From Escarpia spicata (taxonomy: Eukaryota > Annelida > Polychaeta > Sabellida > Siboglinidae): 64,000 nucleotides of DNA. A program made the position numbers and the translations under genes. Below are positions 1-13,300 of the stretch, piece by piece. Positions within the stretch are counted from its first letter, which is position 1, and every line of letters begins with the position of its first letter. The stretch spans positions 1,516,263 to 1,580,262 of the forward strand of contig OZ023210.1 in NCBI GenBank assembly GCA_963995525.1. The letters are read 5' to 3'. The notes below the pieces were generated by a model. That model did not search any database. It saw only the letters and a program-made list of their open reading frames with translations, and was not told the DNA's origin.

Positions 1-800
1 AGCTAGTGTAGGAAGAGTAATTTTATTTGCAAAATTTATATAAAATCCCACGTAATAACAAACACTTGGAGAAATTACGTCCAGGCATGACAAAGAATTG
101 CATGTCCATTGCCAACAAGACGTCATAACAATTGTTACTATTAAGTTTTAAAATCATCCGGTCATTTCCAGTCACGCCATCCGGATAATAATCACCTGAC
201 CACGGTGAGTCACATGTCCCTGTAAGGACAACCTTATGTCGTGTCGCAATTATTGCATCTGAGTTGTCCATCGTTGACACTTTAGCACGAGTGGGTGTCA
301 ACAACTTAATGAGACACCACTGTTGCAGCCTTCACCGAGAACTTAATGAAATGAGCGTGCCGACTTGGCGCTAATTAATGCGGCCCCTGATGAAATATTT
401 AACGGTTGATGCATGATTAGTGCACGATTGCTTAAAGCCTACGTTTCATAATGGCGTATGCAGTGATAACATAATATGTCATTGTGTGTATGCCTATTGT
501 GATAAGTGGGTGTTATTAGTGTCAACCATTCACAAATATATGCAGTCATGCGTTACAATCAGTTGACAACTTGATATGACACCCCAGGACTGATATCATG
601 AGATTGACTGAGGGACGGGGCGTAGCGGTAGTCGGAAGCGGCTATAGAAGGCTGGTGACGTAGGCTTACCAGTGAAGTACTCACTTGACACGTGTAATAA
701 CATTAAATCACGCTGCGCTTAACCGTGTTGTTATGTTTGAAATATGAGGGCAGCAAGTGTTGTTCCGACAGACAGGACAGTGTCGCCAAATACTACGTTG
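1..800. other. No gene recognised
   Basis: Mixed-composition DNA with no recognisable coding domain. A short open frame on the minus strand (23-304, 93 codons) resembles no family I know and has no splice or promoter context, so I do not call it a gene. Confidence 0.4.
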
Positions 801-801
801 T

Positions 802-1213
802 TACGTGTATGTAGGATGCTCACCCACTAAACCAACCAATGCTTTGTTACGTGTAAGTAGGATGCTCACCCACTAAACCAGCCAATGCTTTCTTACGTGT
901 ATGTAGGATGCTCACCCACTAAACCAGCCAATGCTTTCTTACGTGTATGTAGGATGTCCACCCACTAAACCAGCCAATGCTTTCTTACGTGTATGTAGGA
1001 TGCTCACCCACTAAACCAGCCAATGCTTTCTTACGTGTATGTAGGATGCTCACCCACTAAACCAGCCAATGCTTTCTTACGTGTATGTAGGATGCTCACC
1101 CACTAAACCAGCCAATGCTTTCTTACGTGTATGTAGGATGCTCACCCACTAAACCAGCCAATGCTTTCTTACTTGTATGTAGGATGCTCACCCACTAAAC
1201 CAGCCAATGCTTT
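802..1213. repeat. 46-bp tandem repeat, about 9 copies
   Basis: A unit beginning ACGTGTATGTAGGATGCTCA and ending CAGCCAATGCTTTCTT recurs every 46 bp with few substitutions. One copy reads GATGTCCACC instead of GATGCTCACC. Last copies grade into unique sequence at about 1,213. Confidence 0.95.
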
Positions 1214-1477
1214 GTTTCCGTGCACATTTTAGCAATATCTCAGAAACGTGGGTTACACTTAAGCACTCTAGACTATGGATACACCCAAGGCATCAGTGTC
1301 TATTTCCCATCTGTTTTTTTGCATATCCTAACAACTTGTTTCTAAAATAACACACACACGTGTCAGTACACAGCGTATACATGGCTGTTTTGCAACGTGC
1401 CCACTTTAGTTTTCATGAAATTGGGTACCGAAATCCTTGCATATCGTTGACACCTAGTTCATTTACAGTAGGCGCCG

Positions 1478-2572
1478 ATATAGAGCAATGTTCTCTACCC
1501 GAATGCGTCAACACCCACACTCATTACAGTTGCCATCATGAACGTAGAGCAATGTTCTCTACCAGAATCCGTCATCACCCACACTCATTACAGTTGCTAT
1601 CATGAACGTAGAGCAATGTTCTCTACCCGAATGCGTCATCACCCACACTTATTACAGTTGCCATTATGAACGTAGAACATTGTTCTCTACCCGAATGCGT
1701 CATCACCCACACTCATTACAGTTGCCATCATGAACGTAGAGCAATGTTCTCTGCCCGAATGCGTCATCACCCACACTCATTACAGTTGCCATCATGAACG
1801 TAGAGCAATGTTCTCTACCCGAATGCGTCATCACCCACACTCATTACAGTTGCCATCATGAATGTAGAGCAATGTTCTCTACCCGAATGCGTCAACACCC
1901 ACACTCATTACAGTTGCCATCATGAACGTAGAGCAATGTTCTCTACCCGAATGCGTCATCACCCACACTCATTACAGTTGCCATCATGAACGTAGAACAA
2001 TGTTCTCTACCCGAATGCGTCATCATTCACACTCATTACAGTTGCCATCATGAACGTAGCGCAATGTTCTCTACCCGAATGCGTCAACACCCACACACTC
2101 ATTACAGTTGCCATCATGAACGTAGAGCAATGTTCTCTACCCGAATGCGTTATCACCCACACTCATTACAGTTGCCATCATGAACGTAGAACAATGTTCT
2201 CTACCCGAATGCTTCATCACCCACACTCATTACAGTTGCCATCATGAACGTAGAGCAATGTTCTCTACCCGAATGCGTCATCACCCACACTCATTACAGT
2301 TGCCATCATGAACGTAGAGCAATGTTCTCTACCCGAATGCGTCATCACCCACACTCATTACAGTTGCCATCATGGACGTAGAGCAATGTACTCTACCCGA
2401 ATGCATCATCACCCACACTCATTACAGTTGCCATCATGAACGTAGAACAATGTTCTCTACCCGAATGCGTCATCACCCACACTCATTACAGTTGCCATCA
2501 TGAACGTAGAGCAATGTTCTCTACCCGAATGCGTCATCACCCACACTCATTACAGTTGCCATCATGAACGTA
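1478..2572. repeat. 64-bp tandem repeat, about 17 copies
   Basis: The unit contains CACTCATTACAGTTGCCATC followed by GAACGTAGAGCAATGTTCTC and recurs every 64 bp, with a 2-bp insertion in one copy near 2,092. Because 64 is not a multiple of 3, the short open frames across it change frame from unit to unit and are not genes. Confidence 0.95.
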
Positions 2573-4228
2573 TTAGACAGTATCGGTACGTTTGTCTTTG
2601 CACCTGTTTGGGTTAATAACAACTAACTCATTTAATGTGATGTTGTTCAGCCGTCCAGGTCTGTCTGCAACAGGTTGTGTGATATAATTACTTTGACATA
2701 TCCGGGTGGATCCTGTGATATAATGCGTATAATGATAAGTATGTCGGGTCAAACGACCCCATTTCCAACACACCCTCTCCACTACCACCTCGCCACCTGG
2801 TGGTTTATTTGTAACGACAGATGTGGGTTAGAAACATCTTGAACCGCCTGGTAACACACGAAAGTGTTTGTTCTCAGATCTTAGATTGAGGTATACTTGT
2901 TCCTTATGGTTAATATTTGCATTACTTCAAGATGATACGTACATTGTTCAAGTTCAACCATTGTACGTGAATATAATATCATTTATGCTGGAGTTGTGTG
3001 CATTACATATATTTTTACTATTCATTTTCCTCGTCGATTGACACATACAAAGACTGCCGGTGTCGAGAGAGCGTGTTGTAGGCGTGCTAATATACTGTGT
3101 TATGTCCATTAACGTATCAAATAAACTAATAAAATGACTATGTATTATACGGTTGAATTTAGGATATCGCTATTGTAAGGTTACATTACTGATATCGAGA
3201 GGAAATGAACGATGGACAATTGTGGGTGGTCAGTAGGTGTAGGTGTTTGACGGCTGGAGTATAGGGAATGCCAACTGTTGTATCGAGCGATAATTGTCAT
3301 GTACATTTGCAGTAATTAACATTATTTTTATTATTTTCGTACTAGGACTATTAACAAATTATACCTATTATTCCTTTGTTGCAAAATGTGTTTGCAATCG
3401 TATGAAGGGGACATAGTTTGGAATTGAAGCAATAACTCGTGACGACAAGGCAGAAACCATGTCAAAAAATTACTATAACAATGGACCAACCTCCTGGAAC
3501 GTATCGCTCAAGCACCCCCAAAACATACATTTCAAACAAGATTAAACAAATTGTTATGTATATATTTGTTTGGCCAACCAGTTTCCACAAATGCGCACAA
3601 ACAGTAAAGACGTACTATTATACTAATAGACTACTAGCAACCAGAAGGTTGAAGAAAAGTGTGTGTGTGCGTGCGTCCGTCCGTGCATGCTTGTGTGCGT
3701 GCGTAAGTCATCGTGTGTATATGACCCATGACTAACTACGGCTTCCTGCTCAATGACGTTCAGCATGGACATGGTGCGTCGCTGCATGTCTTGCCCAGTA
3801 TGGGTCGGTCTTTATCAACGAATATTGGTCATGCAACTGAATAAATAATTTTAGTAATACGCACGAGGCAACATCAGATACATATCAGTGTAACTGGTTC
3901 TATTTCAAGGCAACACGTACCACCAACAAGATGCCACCAATCGCTGTGTAATGAATCAGTACCACACATCGTTTGTTCTAAAGGTTGAGTTTTGTCTGGA
4001 ACAGTGTAGGCCTATTGTATACACTTGATGTATAATATTGTGTTCATTAGGTATGTACCTACTTTGTTTGAATTTATTGTGTGAAACTGAAAGCATACTT
4101 GTGTAATATTTGCAATTTCTATTTTTTGTTGTTGCAATTTTACATTATTTACATCATTCTCTTGTTGAGTGGTGTGAGGCTGGGTAATATAAAGCACAAC
4201 ACAATGCTTGTGTGTCTGCGTGTTGCAG
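2573..4228. other. Upstream region of the MFSD13A-like gene
   Basis: No coding domain is visible in this stretch of about 1.65 kb. It should contain the promoter and an untranslated first exon of the downstream gene, because the first coding exon is preceded by a 3' splice site (TGTTGCAG ending at 4,228). I cannot place the untranslated exon or a TATA box. A short GT/GC-rich tract lies at 3,660-3,720. Confidence 0.4.
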
Positions 4229-4377
4229 GCGGCGGCATGAAGCTGGACCGGAAGGCGCTGGCCTACGCGTCCTCGGCCCTCGCTGCCTCCATGATGCAGA
4301 CCGCCTTCTCCTTCTTTTACATCAACGTCTATCTGCAGCGCTTCCACGTCTCGCGGGGCTGGTTCCAAGTGGCGCAG
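4229..4377 (+). CDS. MFSD13A: MFSD13A-like exon 1 (first coding exon)
   Basis: The acceptor ends at 4228, the ATG is at 4237, and the donor is GCAG|GTAGGT at 4377/4378, phase 0. It encodes 47 residues beginning MKLDRKALAYASSALAAS, with the first membrane helix. A run of 24 G begins six bases into the intron. Confidence 0.8.
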
Positions 4378-7300
4378 GTAGGTGGGGGGGGGGGGGGGGG
4401 GGGGGGGCGCTAGTCGGTCGTCACGTGACTTATTCGTGATGGCGCTTCTTGTACACGAAAGCTACTGCCTTCAGTGTATTAAGAATTAGTGCTAATACAG
4501 ACATGACGGACTGTGGGATACGTGCTATACAGGCAGACTATGAGAAAAGTGCTCACTTACCTCACATGGGTTTCTCGACAAACAGTCATTTAGGACATGT
4601 TGTGAATGTTGAAGAGTAACGTTATTTCTTTGTTCTAAAAGGTATTTATACTTGCCCAAATTATATCAGTTGTAAAAGTGTTAGTATTTATTTGTATTAA
4701 TTGTAATACAAAAGCAAAATAATTATTTCATTAGACATATAATAGATCAATTTTAAATTGTAGAGACCTTAGCGACAGAAACTGCTAACATTAATACTTC
4801 GTGCTAGACCCGCTGTCGACGAAATGTGAATATTTACTTTGATACTGCCTTCAGTTTGGAAAGAAATACAAAACAGTTCGTTTTCTTTTCTTAAAACCTA
4901 ATCAGATGTCACGTTGCATCCTAACGTTGTGTAACGAGTGGTATACAATGACCTGCAGTGATTCCGTCCTCGGTATTTGTAAATGAATAACATAATCTTG
5001 CACACCTGTCAAGTCCTGTGAAACAAAACAGTAGTCGTGGCAGACAAAAACCATAAATTATCAGTAAAAACCATAATTTTTACATGTAGGTGCCCATTAA
5101 CGCGCGTAAATGTTCGCGCCTGTCTACAAGCCCTATGCAACACACTATGCGCCCGCGGGATCTGTAAGTAAGTTCGCGCCTGCGCATAACACGAAAATGC
5201 GTTGGTGAATGCTCGTTCCAGGGCAATGCACAAATTGTACAGGAATTCTACCAGGCCCGGAAAAGAGCGCGAACCATAAAGGAATTTGATGATTTTATAA
5301 ATTCGTTAAATATTTATATCAAAACACAAGCGTAACACTGTATGGTTTTCCTACTGCGCCTGTAGTTTTCATGTCATCAGTAAAACCATAGTGACTACGA
5401 CTAAACCATTGTACTTGACAGGTATAAATCTGGTCCGTTTTTCAGATTCTCTTCATGGTGTGGAACGCCATCAATGACCCGCTGTTCGCCTACATACAAG
5501 ATAACTACCGCTTCTCAATCGTCAAGAGTCGACGCCACTCCATCCTCTATGGGGCGCCACTGTTGGCCATAGCCTTCCTCGTCGTGTGGTTCCCGTGGGC
5601 AGACTACAGTGTGGACGACGGCAGCTGGCTGGTCGGTGTTCAGCTGACAGTGTCGCTGTGTTTCTACGACGCCGTGTACACGTTTGTGCTGCTCGCCCAG
5701 AGCGCGTTGTTCCACGACCTGTCTCCGGTGCAGGAGGACCGTGTCCGTCTCGTCCGCTATTCTCAGGTCGCCTCCACCATCGGCTCGAGCTCTGTCTTCT
5801 TCTGTGCCCTCGTCTCCGACAACCTCGAGCGCTACTGGGCTTTTGAGTGCGCCTGTGTCTTCATCGCCCTGCTCAGCGTCTGTTTCCTGTGCTACACGGG
5901 TCTGCACGCCACGACGGAGTACGACGACGCTAACCTGAAGGCGCCACCCGATGTGGTCGAACCCTCCCCGGACACTCCCGTAGTTGGACGCCGGTCGTCT
6001 GTCGTCGGCCAAACTTTCGCCATCGTCCGGCAGCCAAACTTTATGTGCTTCGTCCTCATGAACTTCCTACACATCTACCACGCGACGTTCATTGCCAACT
6101 TCACCGGTGTCATCTGTGACCTGGTGATACCGGCCGACTACCTGTCATCAACCGCCAGGAGTGTCTTCTATGGCGCACTCTTCCTTCTCCCACAGGTGGC
6201 GTGGCAACACGTTTAGTTGTTTTTTAGTCGCTAGATGGTGACACATATACATGTTATGCATTGGCTTCTGGTCTTACGTCATCCTAACCAAAATATGTCC
6301 TAACCATGATATTTCTAAGAAATACCAACATAGCCATTTCTAAATCACATATGGCGACAGTCGGTATTTGGTCTATTATAACTAGTCCTATATGTAATAA
6401 TAATCATCACCCCCATATCCGCACGTAAGTGTTCATTAGTAATTCGATCCAGGTTATGACACAGTTCGGGACTCTAATAGAATGCTCGTAATTCACGTAA
6501 TTCTCAAACACCACTTTGTATTTGTTGTAAGCACATGCACTTCCGTACCTTCCCGCAGATAATACTCGTCATGGGATCATCGGTGGTCACGTGGCTAGGT
6601 TACTTCCGGATCATTCGGTTGACGTTTGCCGTAAAGGCGTTTCTCGGTGTCTGGCTGTTATACATGGGCCCTCAGCCTTGGGCCGTCATCATATTCTTCC
6701 TCTGTATAAGGTAAGTCTTGAGCCACCTGTTCATCCACACAGGCACGTCACATTGCCTGTGACTTGTAGTAATATTATTAGTAGTAATTACAAATATATA
6801 ACAATATGTATTATTACTTCTATTTAATTATTGTTGCTATTATACAAACAGTAATATATATATGTATATATATATATCATCGTCATTGTGCAGCCGTAGT
6901 GTCCCATGGTTGGGCGAAGGCCTCAGTATATCGTTTCCAAATCTGCCTATCTTGCGCTATCTTCTGCCAGATGGTTCCCTACCAGTTTTCGTCTAGTTCG
7001 TCTCCCCATCGTCTCGCCGGTCTTCCTCTAGATCGTTTCCCTTCGTAAGGTGCGCAGGTTGTGATACGTGATGTCGGTTATCTCGTAGTCTGTTGATGTG
7101 CCCTGCCCAGATCCACTTCCACTTTGAGTATGTCGTCGGCGAATCAAAGATGACGGAGATATTCTCTGTCTATCCTCAAGCCTCTGGTTTCCCAGGTCAG
7201 TCTTCGGAATATCCTTTTGAGAGTTACCGTAAACAGCTTGGGCGATATGGTGTCACCCTGTCGTACTCATCTGTTGGTGTAGATCTTGTCGTTCTTTTTG

Positions 7301-10300
7301 TGTAGGTGGACTGTCACCGAGCTGTTAGTATAGATGTCTTTCAGGGTGATTTACCCGTCTTCTATCCCCTGTTCTTGAAGGGAGGTCAGTATTGCTTGAA
7401 TTTGTATTGAGTCGATAGCCTTCTCCTAGTCGATGCAGAGCGGGATATTTTATTCTCGACACTTTTCTTTCAGTTGGTTTACGACGTGTATGTGATCTGT
7501 CGTTGATTACCTTCTTCTGAATCCTGCTTGCTCTCGTGGTTGGTTTTCGTCGAGTGCCTTCTCTAGCCTATTCGTTAGTATCTTTGTGAGTAATTTGTAG
7601 ATGTTTGATAACAAGCATATCGGTCTGTATTTCACTAAGTCTTTCTCATTTCCTTTCTTAAAGATTACCACGATCTTTGCGTTCTTCCATGCGGTGGGTA
7701 TTTGTCTTTCCGATAAGCATTTAGTATGCAGCTTAGCCAGTGTCTTCGAGATGGTATCTTCTCCTGTTTTTAATGTTTCAATGTTTACATGGTCGTTGCC
7801 TGACGTCTTCCCATTTTTCATATCTCTTAGCGCTGCTTCCACTTCTCTGGTACCTCTTTCGGTTCGGTGTGAATTATACTACTTTGTTCACTGTCGTATA
7901 GCTCGGTGTAGAATTCCTCTATTCGTTCCGTGATCATATCTTGGTCTTGTATTTCTCTACTCTGCTTGTCTAGAAGTGTAATTAGTCTGTATCGGCCTCG
8001 TGCCTGTGTTCTTCTGGCTTTCTTCAGACTCTTTGATGCCATAATCGTTTCTCGTATGATCTCTTGTTTGTACTTCCTGATGTCCTCCTTTGCTTTCTTT
8101 TTGATAGTTTTGCATATTTCTGCGTACTTTATTTGTTTTTATGGTCGCCGTTATCCACCAGTTCTCATCGTTCCTTCATCAGTGCTCGTGTCTGTGACGA
8201 TATTCTCTGTTACCCGTTGTTCAACCTCCGTCTCGTTGTGTTTGTTACAGCACCACCTTTGCAGGGGCTTACCGGTTGTTCAACCTGTGTCTCTCGTTGT
8301 GTTTGTTACAGCACCTCTCAGGCCGGGGCTTACCCGCTATTCAACGTCCGTCTCGTTGTGTTTGTTACAGCACCACCTCTGCCGGTGCTTACCGGTTGTT
8401 CAACCTGTGTCTCTCGTTGTGTTTGTTACAGCACCACCCAGGCCGGGGCTTACCCGCTATTCAACCTCCGTCTCGTTGTGTTTGTTACAGCACCACCTCT
8501 GCCAGGGCTTACCGGTTGTTCAACCTGTGTCTCTCGTTGTGTTTGTTACAGCACCACCCAGGCCGGGGCTTACCCGCTATTCAACCTCCGTCTCGTGTTT
8601 GTTACAGCACCACCTCTGCCGGGGCTTACCCGTTGTTCAACCTGTGTCTCTCCGATATCATCGATGAAGACATGAGCAAAAACCATCGGCGGTAAGCTAT
8701 ACTGATTGACTGGTATCAAAGTTATGACAGTTTGAGCCTTTTTGTATTGTGGAATGAGAATAACGGACGTCAGTTAGCATGCTATCGACATTAAGGCCTT
8801 ACAGCGAACTTTAAGAAATATAACAAGTGGACGCGTTATATCGCAATATCATTGACATGTGCGATGTGTTGGCTGCCGTCCTGCATTACACAATAACAAT
8901 GCAAACAAGATGTGTATTCTCAATATAATAATAATAACACCAATAATATATATTATTTTGTATAGTGCAAGACCCAAAATTGTTCGTGGCGCTTCATAAC
9001 ATGTTAAAATACATACAATCGTGTAGAATTGCAAAATATACTACAAGTTACAAGAAATATTCAAAATAAATACAGCATTAAAATAGTGTACAATTTCTTA
9101 ATAAGAAAATAAGTAAATAAATATATCAGCTGCTAGTAACAGGAATTACTAAAATCTAATATAACTTTGTTAAGAAATACAGCTTAATAAACAACGTTAA
9201 TATTGTTATTGTTAATATATTATTAATCGCATGCGTACAACATTACTACATACAGCACTACACATGTTATAGAGGCCCAGTATATCATATATCAAGGTAA
9301 TTGTAAGACTTGTAAGTCGTATTTAGTGTTGTTGTGCCCAGAACGCCATAAGCTACATGACCTGGTTTCAACGTAAAACATTACTTGCAACGTTGATGAA
9401 ACACGATACCTGATTTTGAGTATTCCGTGTCGCGCTGTCACTATTATAATCCGTATATCACAGAAACCCGCAGGACGCATTAGGCATAAGTTACTTTCTT
9501 ACCGCATATTATGTCTTGCAATAATTTTGTTTAAATATCGCAAGCCTTTGGCTGACGTAGCAAGCAACACTGTACCATCAACATAGACGAGACGGTTAAT
9601 AACAGTCTTACAACAGCAAACACCAACAATCTAGTCATTCGTACAGTTGAGTGAAATGAGGCAACATAGAGCGAACGAACTTGCTCGAGGTTTGACACGG
9701 CAGGACTGGATTCGAGACTGGATTATCTCGATTGAGAGCCCGACGCTCTAGCCATTGCGCCACTGCGCTCAACAAATAAACGCGCTTGGACCTGGATTCA
9801 TTCACGAATATCGCTATAGGGCGATCGCCCGTCATGTGGCAGCACCAGGGTGCTTTCCTAGGCGATATCGATTGACAGTTGTATCCGCGTATAATACCGA
9901 GTACGACGTTCTCAGGCATAGTAGCCCGGGAGTCAGCTCAATTAAACTGGTACGATCATTGTTTTTAATATATAAAGAAGTTTTCTTACTGCATTCTAAC
10001 AGTATTTTGCTTGCTGATTTCAAATATGTCTGCAGCAATTCACGACAACTTGATCGTGTTGTAAAATTTACATTTTAAATATGCTAATTAAAAATAAGTA
10101 AAGCTGCCCAACAAGAGGTCATCGCTACGAGGTCATCGGCACAGTCGAAAGTAAGAAGGGAAAATAGCTTTTTTGGAAACACAGCTGCCCACAACTACGA
10201 ACGACAGAATATACTCCAACGCAAACATGTTCGTACATGTCTGAGAACATAGAACAAAATAAATTGTTGTCAAAATAATGGATAGCTAACGTCTACATAA

Positions 10301-13300
10301 AACTAACATCCCTTTTAAAAATGCAAACAATACATGCGCTCAAATGACGCAGAAGACAGGGAGCAGTCATTGGTATGCGAGTTTGGGGCTCTACAAACAG
10401 TTTCAGATAGGGATGCGATATTTAACTGGTCCGGACTTTTTTTGCGATATAAAGTCGTTTTGTTCCTGCATTCTAACGGTATATTACTAGCTTATTCTGC
10501 AGCCAGACTCAAAACGGTGATCGTTTTATAAAATAAGCTTTTAAAAAAGTGTGCCGCTTCTAAATTCTAGCCATTGTTTACTACACAAATTGGTTCAGTC
10601 CAAAATATGAAGTGAATATATAGCTTTTATAACATTGCAGTTGTTTTGCCCTAGCGGCACACTACTGCGTGTGACAACATTTATTCAAACAAAAATATAT
10701 AACTTTGTACTTTTGAGAAAACAGAACTAAATTTATATTTTTCAAAATAACAAAACAACTAAAATCAACAGAAAGCCGACAACCCTCTGAAAAATGGCTT
10801 ATCCGAGCGACGCGGGAATATCGAATAAGTTTACCTAAATATCGACATCTAGATGGCCTTAACTTAATACAATAAAACTGTTTAGAACAAGATACAAGAT
10901 CAAAGATGATCATATTAAAAGATTAGCAAAATAGTAGTAGTAGTAGGCCTCCCTGTCCCGAAGGTCAGTGACTGGTGGGACAGCGTCTGCTGTGACTATG
11001 CAGACCAATCCTTGAGTGACAATCGTTTGCACAGTTTCTGCAGACGTAGTTCGATGGCAAAACTGGTGCGTCGTTCTCACGATCCCTTCCTTGTCGTCTC
11101 TTCTCCATCGAGGTTGCGTTCCGTTTTATCTCGCTGGTTTTCACCCCCTCACGCACTGTTGTGCCCATGTACTGCGATCTATGGTAACTGTCTCCCATGA
11201 TGTTGTGTCGATGCTGCATACCTTCATATCGCGTCGACACACATCCTTGACGCTAAGCAACGGGCGGCCGGTGGGTCTGGAGCCTACTTCAAGCTAACTA
11301 TAGAGGATGTCTTTAGGGATGCTACCATCCTCCATGCGACATACGTGGCCGAGCCATCGCAAGCGACGCTCGCTGAGGAGAGCGTACATGCTCGGAGTGT
11401 TTGCCTGCTTGAGCACTTTTGCATTTGGGATGCGATCCTGCCATTTCACTCCAAGAATACGCCTGAGGCAACGTAAATGGAATGTGTTGAGACGAAGCTC
11501 CTGCCTTGTGTATGCTGACGACACAGGCTTTGTACACTTGAACCCTGGTGTTCAGTGTAAGTGCGCCGTTTTCCCATACCCTTGTGGTCAGCCTGGACAT
11601 TGCAAAACAAGCTTTATCTATACGTTTGTTGATCTCAGCATCAATGAAGAGGTTGCTGGTGATAGTTGAGCCCAGGTAGCGGAAGTCTTGGACAACTTTT
11701 AAGGTGTGCTCATTGATGTTGATGGGGAAAGCTTTCGAAGTTGCTCCTTCATACCATACTGTGGCTTCCATGTTGTCGTGGAAGGCTATGACCATGTCCA
11801 TCAGTTTTGGCGGGCAACCGATTTCAAGGAGTCTCAAAAGGCCGCTCCTACTGACAAGGTCAAAAGCCTTGGTCAGATCGATGAAGGCTGTGTAGAGTGG
11901 TACTTGCTGTTCACGACATTTTTCCTGCATCTGGCGCAAGGAGAAGAGCATGTCGATGGTGGATCTGTCTCTGCGAGAGCCACATTAAGCTTCAGGGTAT
12001 ACTCGCTCTGCCAGATTCTGCAGTCTTTTCAGAGTGACTCGTGCAAAGGTTTTGCCCACAACACTGAACAGTGAGATACCGCGGTAGTTGTTACAGTCGC
12101 TACGGTCACCTTTATTTTTTGTACAGTGTGATGATATTAGCGTCCCGCATGTCTTGAGGCACTGTGCCCTCCTTCCAGCACTGGTTTAGAAGTTCATGGA
12201 ACATGGTGAGTAGCACATACTTGGCGCACTTGGTAATCTCTGCAGGAATGCCGTCACTTCCCGGGGCTTTTCCATGAACCAGGCAGTCTATGGCATCACC
12301 AAGCTCTTTCACTGAAGGGGGTTCATCGAGCTCATGCATGACGGGCAAAGATTCAGCTACATTTATGGCAGCCTCGGTGACTACATTTTCCATGGAGTAG
12401 AGGTCTAGAGAGTGTTCAACACATCGGTCCATCTGTTTGTTTGGTTCTGTGATGGTTTCTCCTGTTTTGCTCTTCAGCGGGGCAGATTTCTTGGTGGTAC
12501 GTCCAAAAGCTTTCTTTATTCCCTTATACATCCCTCGGATGTCGCCAGTGTCGGATGACAACTGGATACTGTTGCAGAGACTTTTCCAATACTCATTGGC
12601 GCATTTCCAAGCTGTCCTTTGCGTTGTAGATATTGCTGTTCTGAGGGCAGCAAATGTGGCTTCGTTGGGGTTCTTCTTGTAGTTCAATAGTGCTGTGCGT
12701 TTCGCTTCAATGGCGGGCTCCATGTCGGATATGTGGGTCTCAAACCAGTCTGCGCTGCTTTTTCTCTGTTTGCCAAAAGTTGTCAAAGCGGCTTTGTGTA
12801 TGCTGTCTCTGATGTGTGACTTTTTGCTTCCATACCTCCTCTTGGTGTGCGATGCAGAACCTGTTCAAGGGAATTTAGGTACCTTTCAGTCAGCAATGGA
12901 ACTGAGGTACAGGCAGCGTTGATACGAGGATGACACTTCTGCTTGGAATGATGAATCTTCTTTGGCCTGAGTTTAACCTTGCTGTATACCAGGGCGTGAT
13001 CAGTGTCGCAGTCCGCACTGTGAAAGCTGCGTGTGATGACCACATTGTTGAGAGAAGTCGGCCTTGTAATGACGAGGTCCAACTGGTGCCAGCGATGGGA
13101 TCGCGGATGTTTCCATGAGACTCTCTGGCGGGGATTGGTTTGGAAGAATGTGTTGGTGATGCAGAGGTTGTGATAAGAGCATAGCTCGAGTAGTCGCTGT
13201 CCGTTTTCGTTCATTTTCCCAGTGCCGTAGTGACCAAGACAGGTTGACCATGAATTGTGGTCGTCACCGACCCTAACATTGACATCTTCCAACAAGAACA

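Noticed and set aside
23..304. 93-codon minus-strand frame at the window start
   Set aside because: No family resemblance, no context, and the length is compatible with chance.
802..2572. CRISPR-like direct repeats
   Set aside because: Units are contiguous with no variable spacers and the genome is eukaryotic. These are minisatellites, as are the arrays at 31.9, 35.1 and 63.5 kb.
5515..6012. 165-codon minus-strand frame over MFSD13A exon 2
   Set aside because: Shadow of a conserved exon, with no domain of its own.
9680..9775. Functional tRNA gene
   Set aside because: Box A and box B are recognisable on the minus strand, but the acceptor stem does not form and the sequence runs into a SINE-like body.
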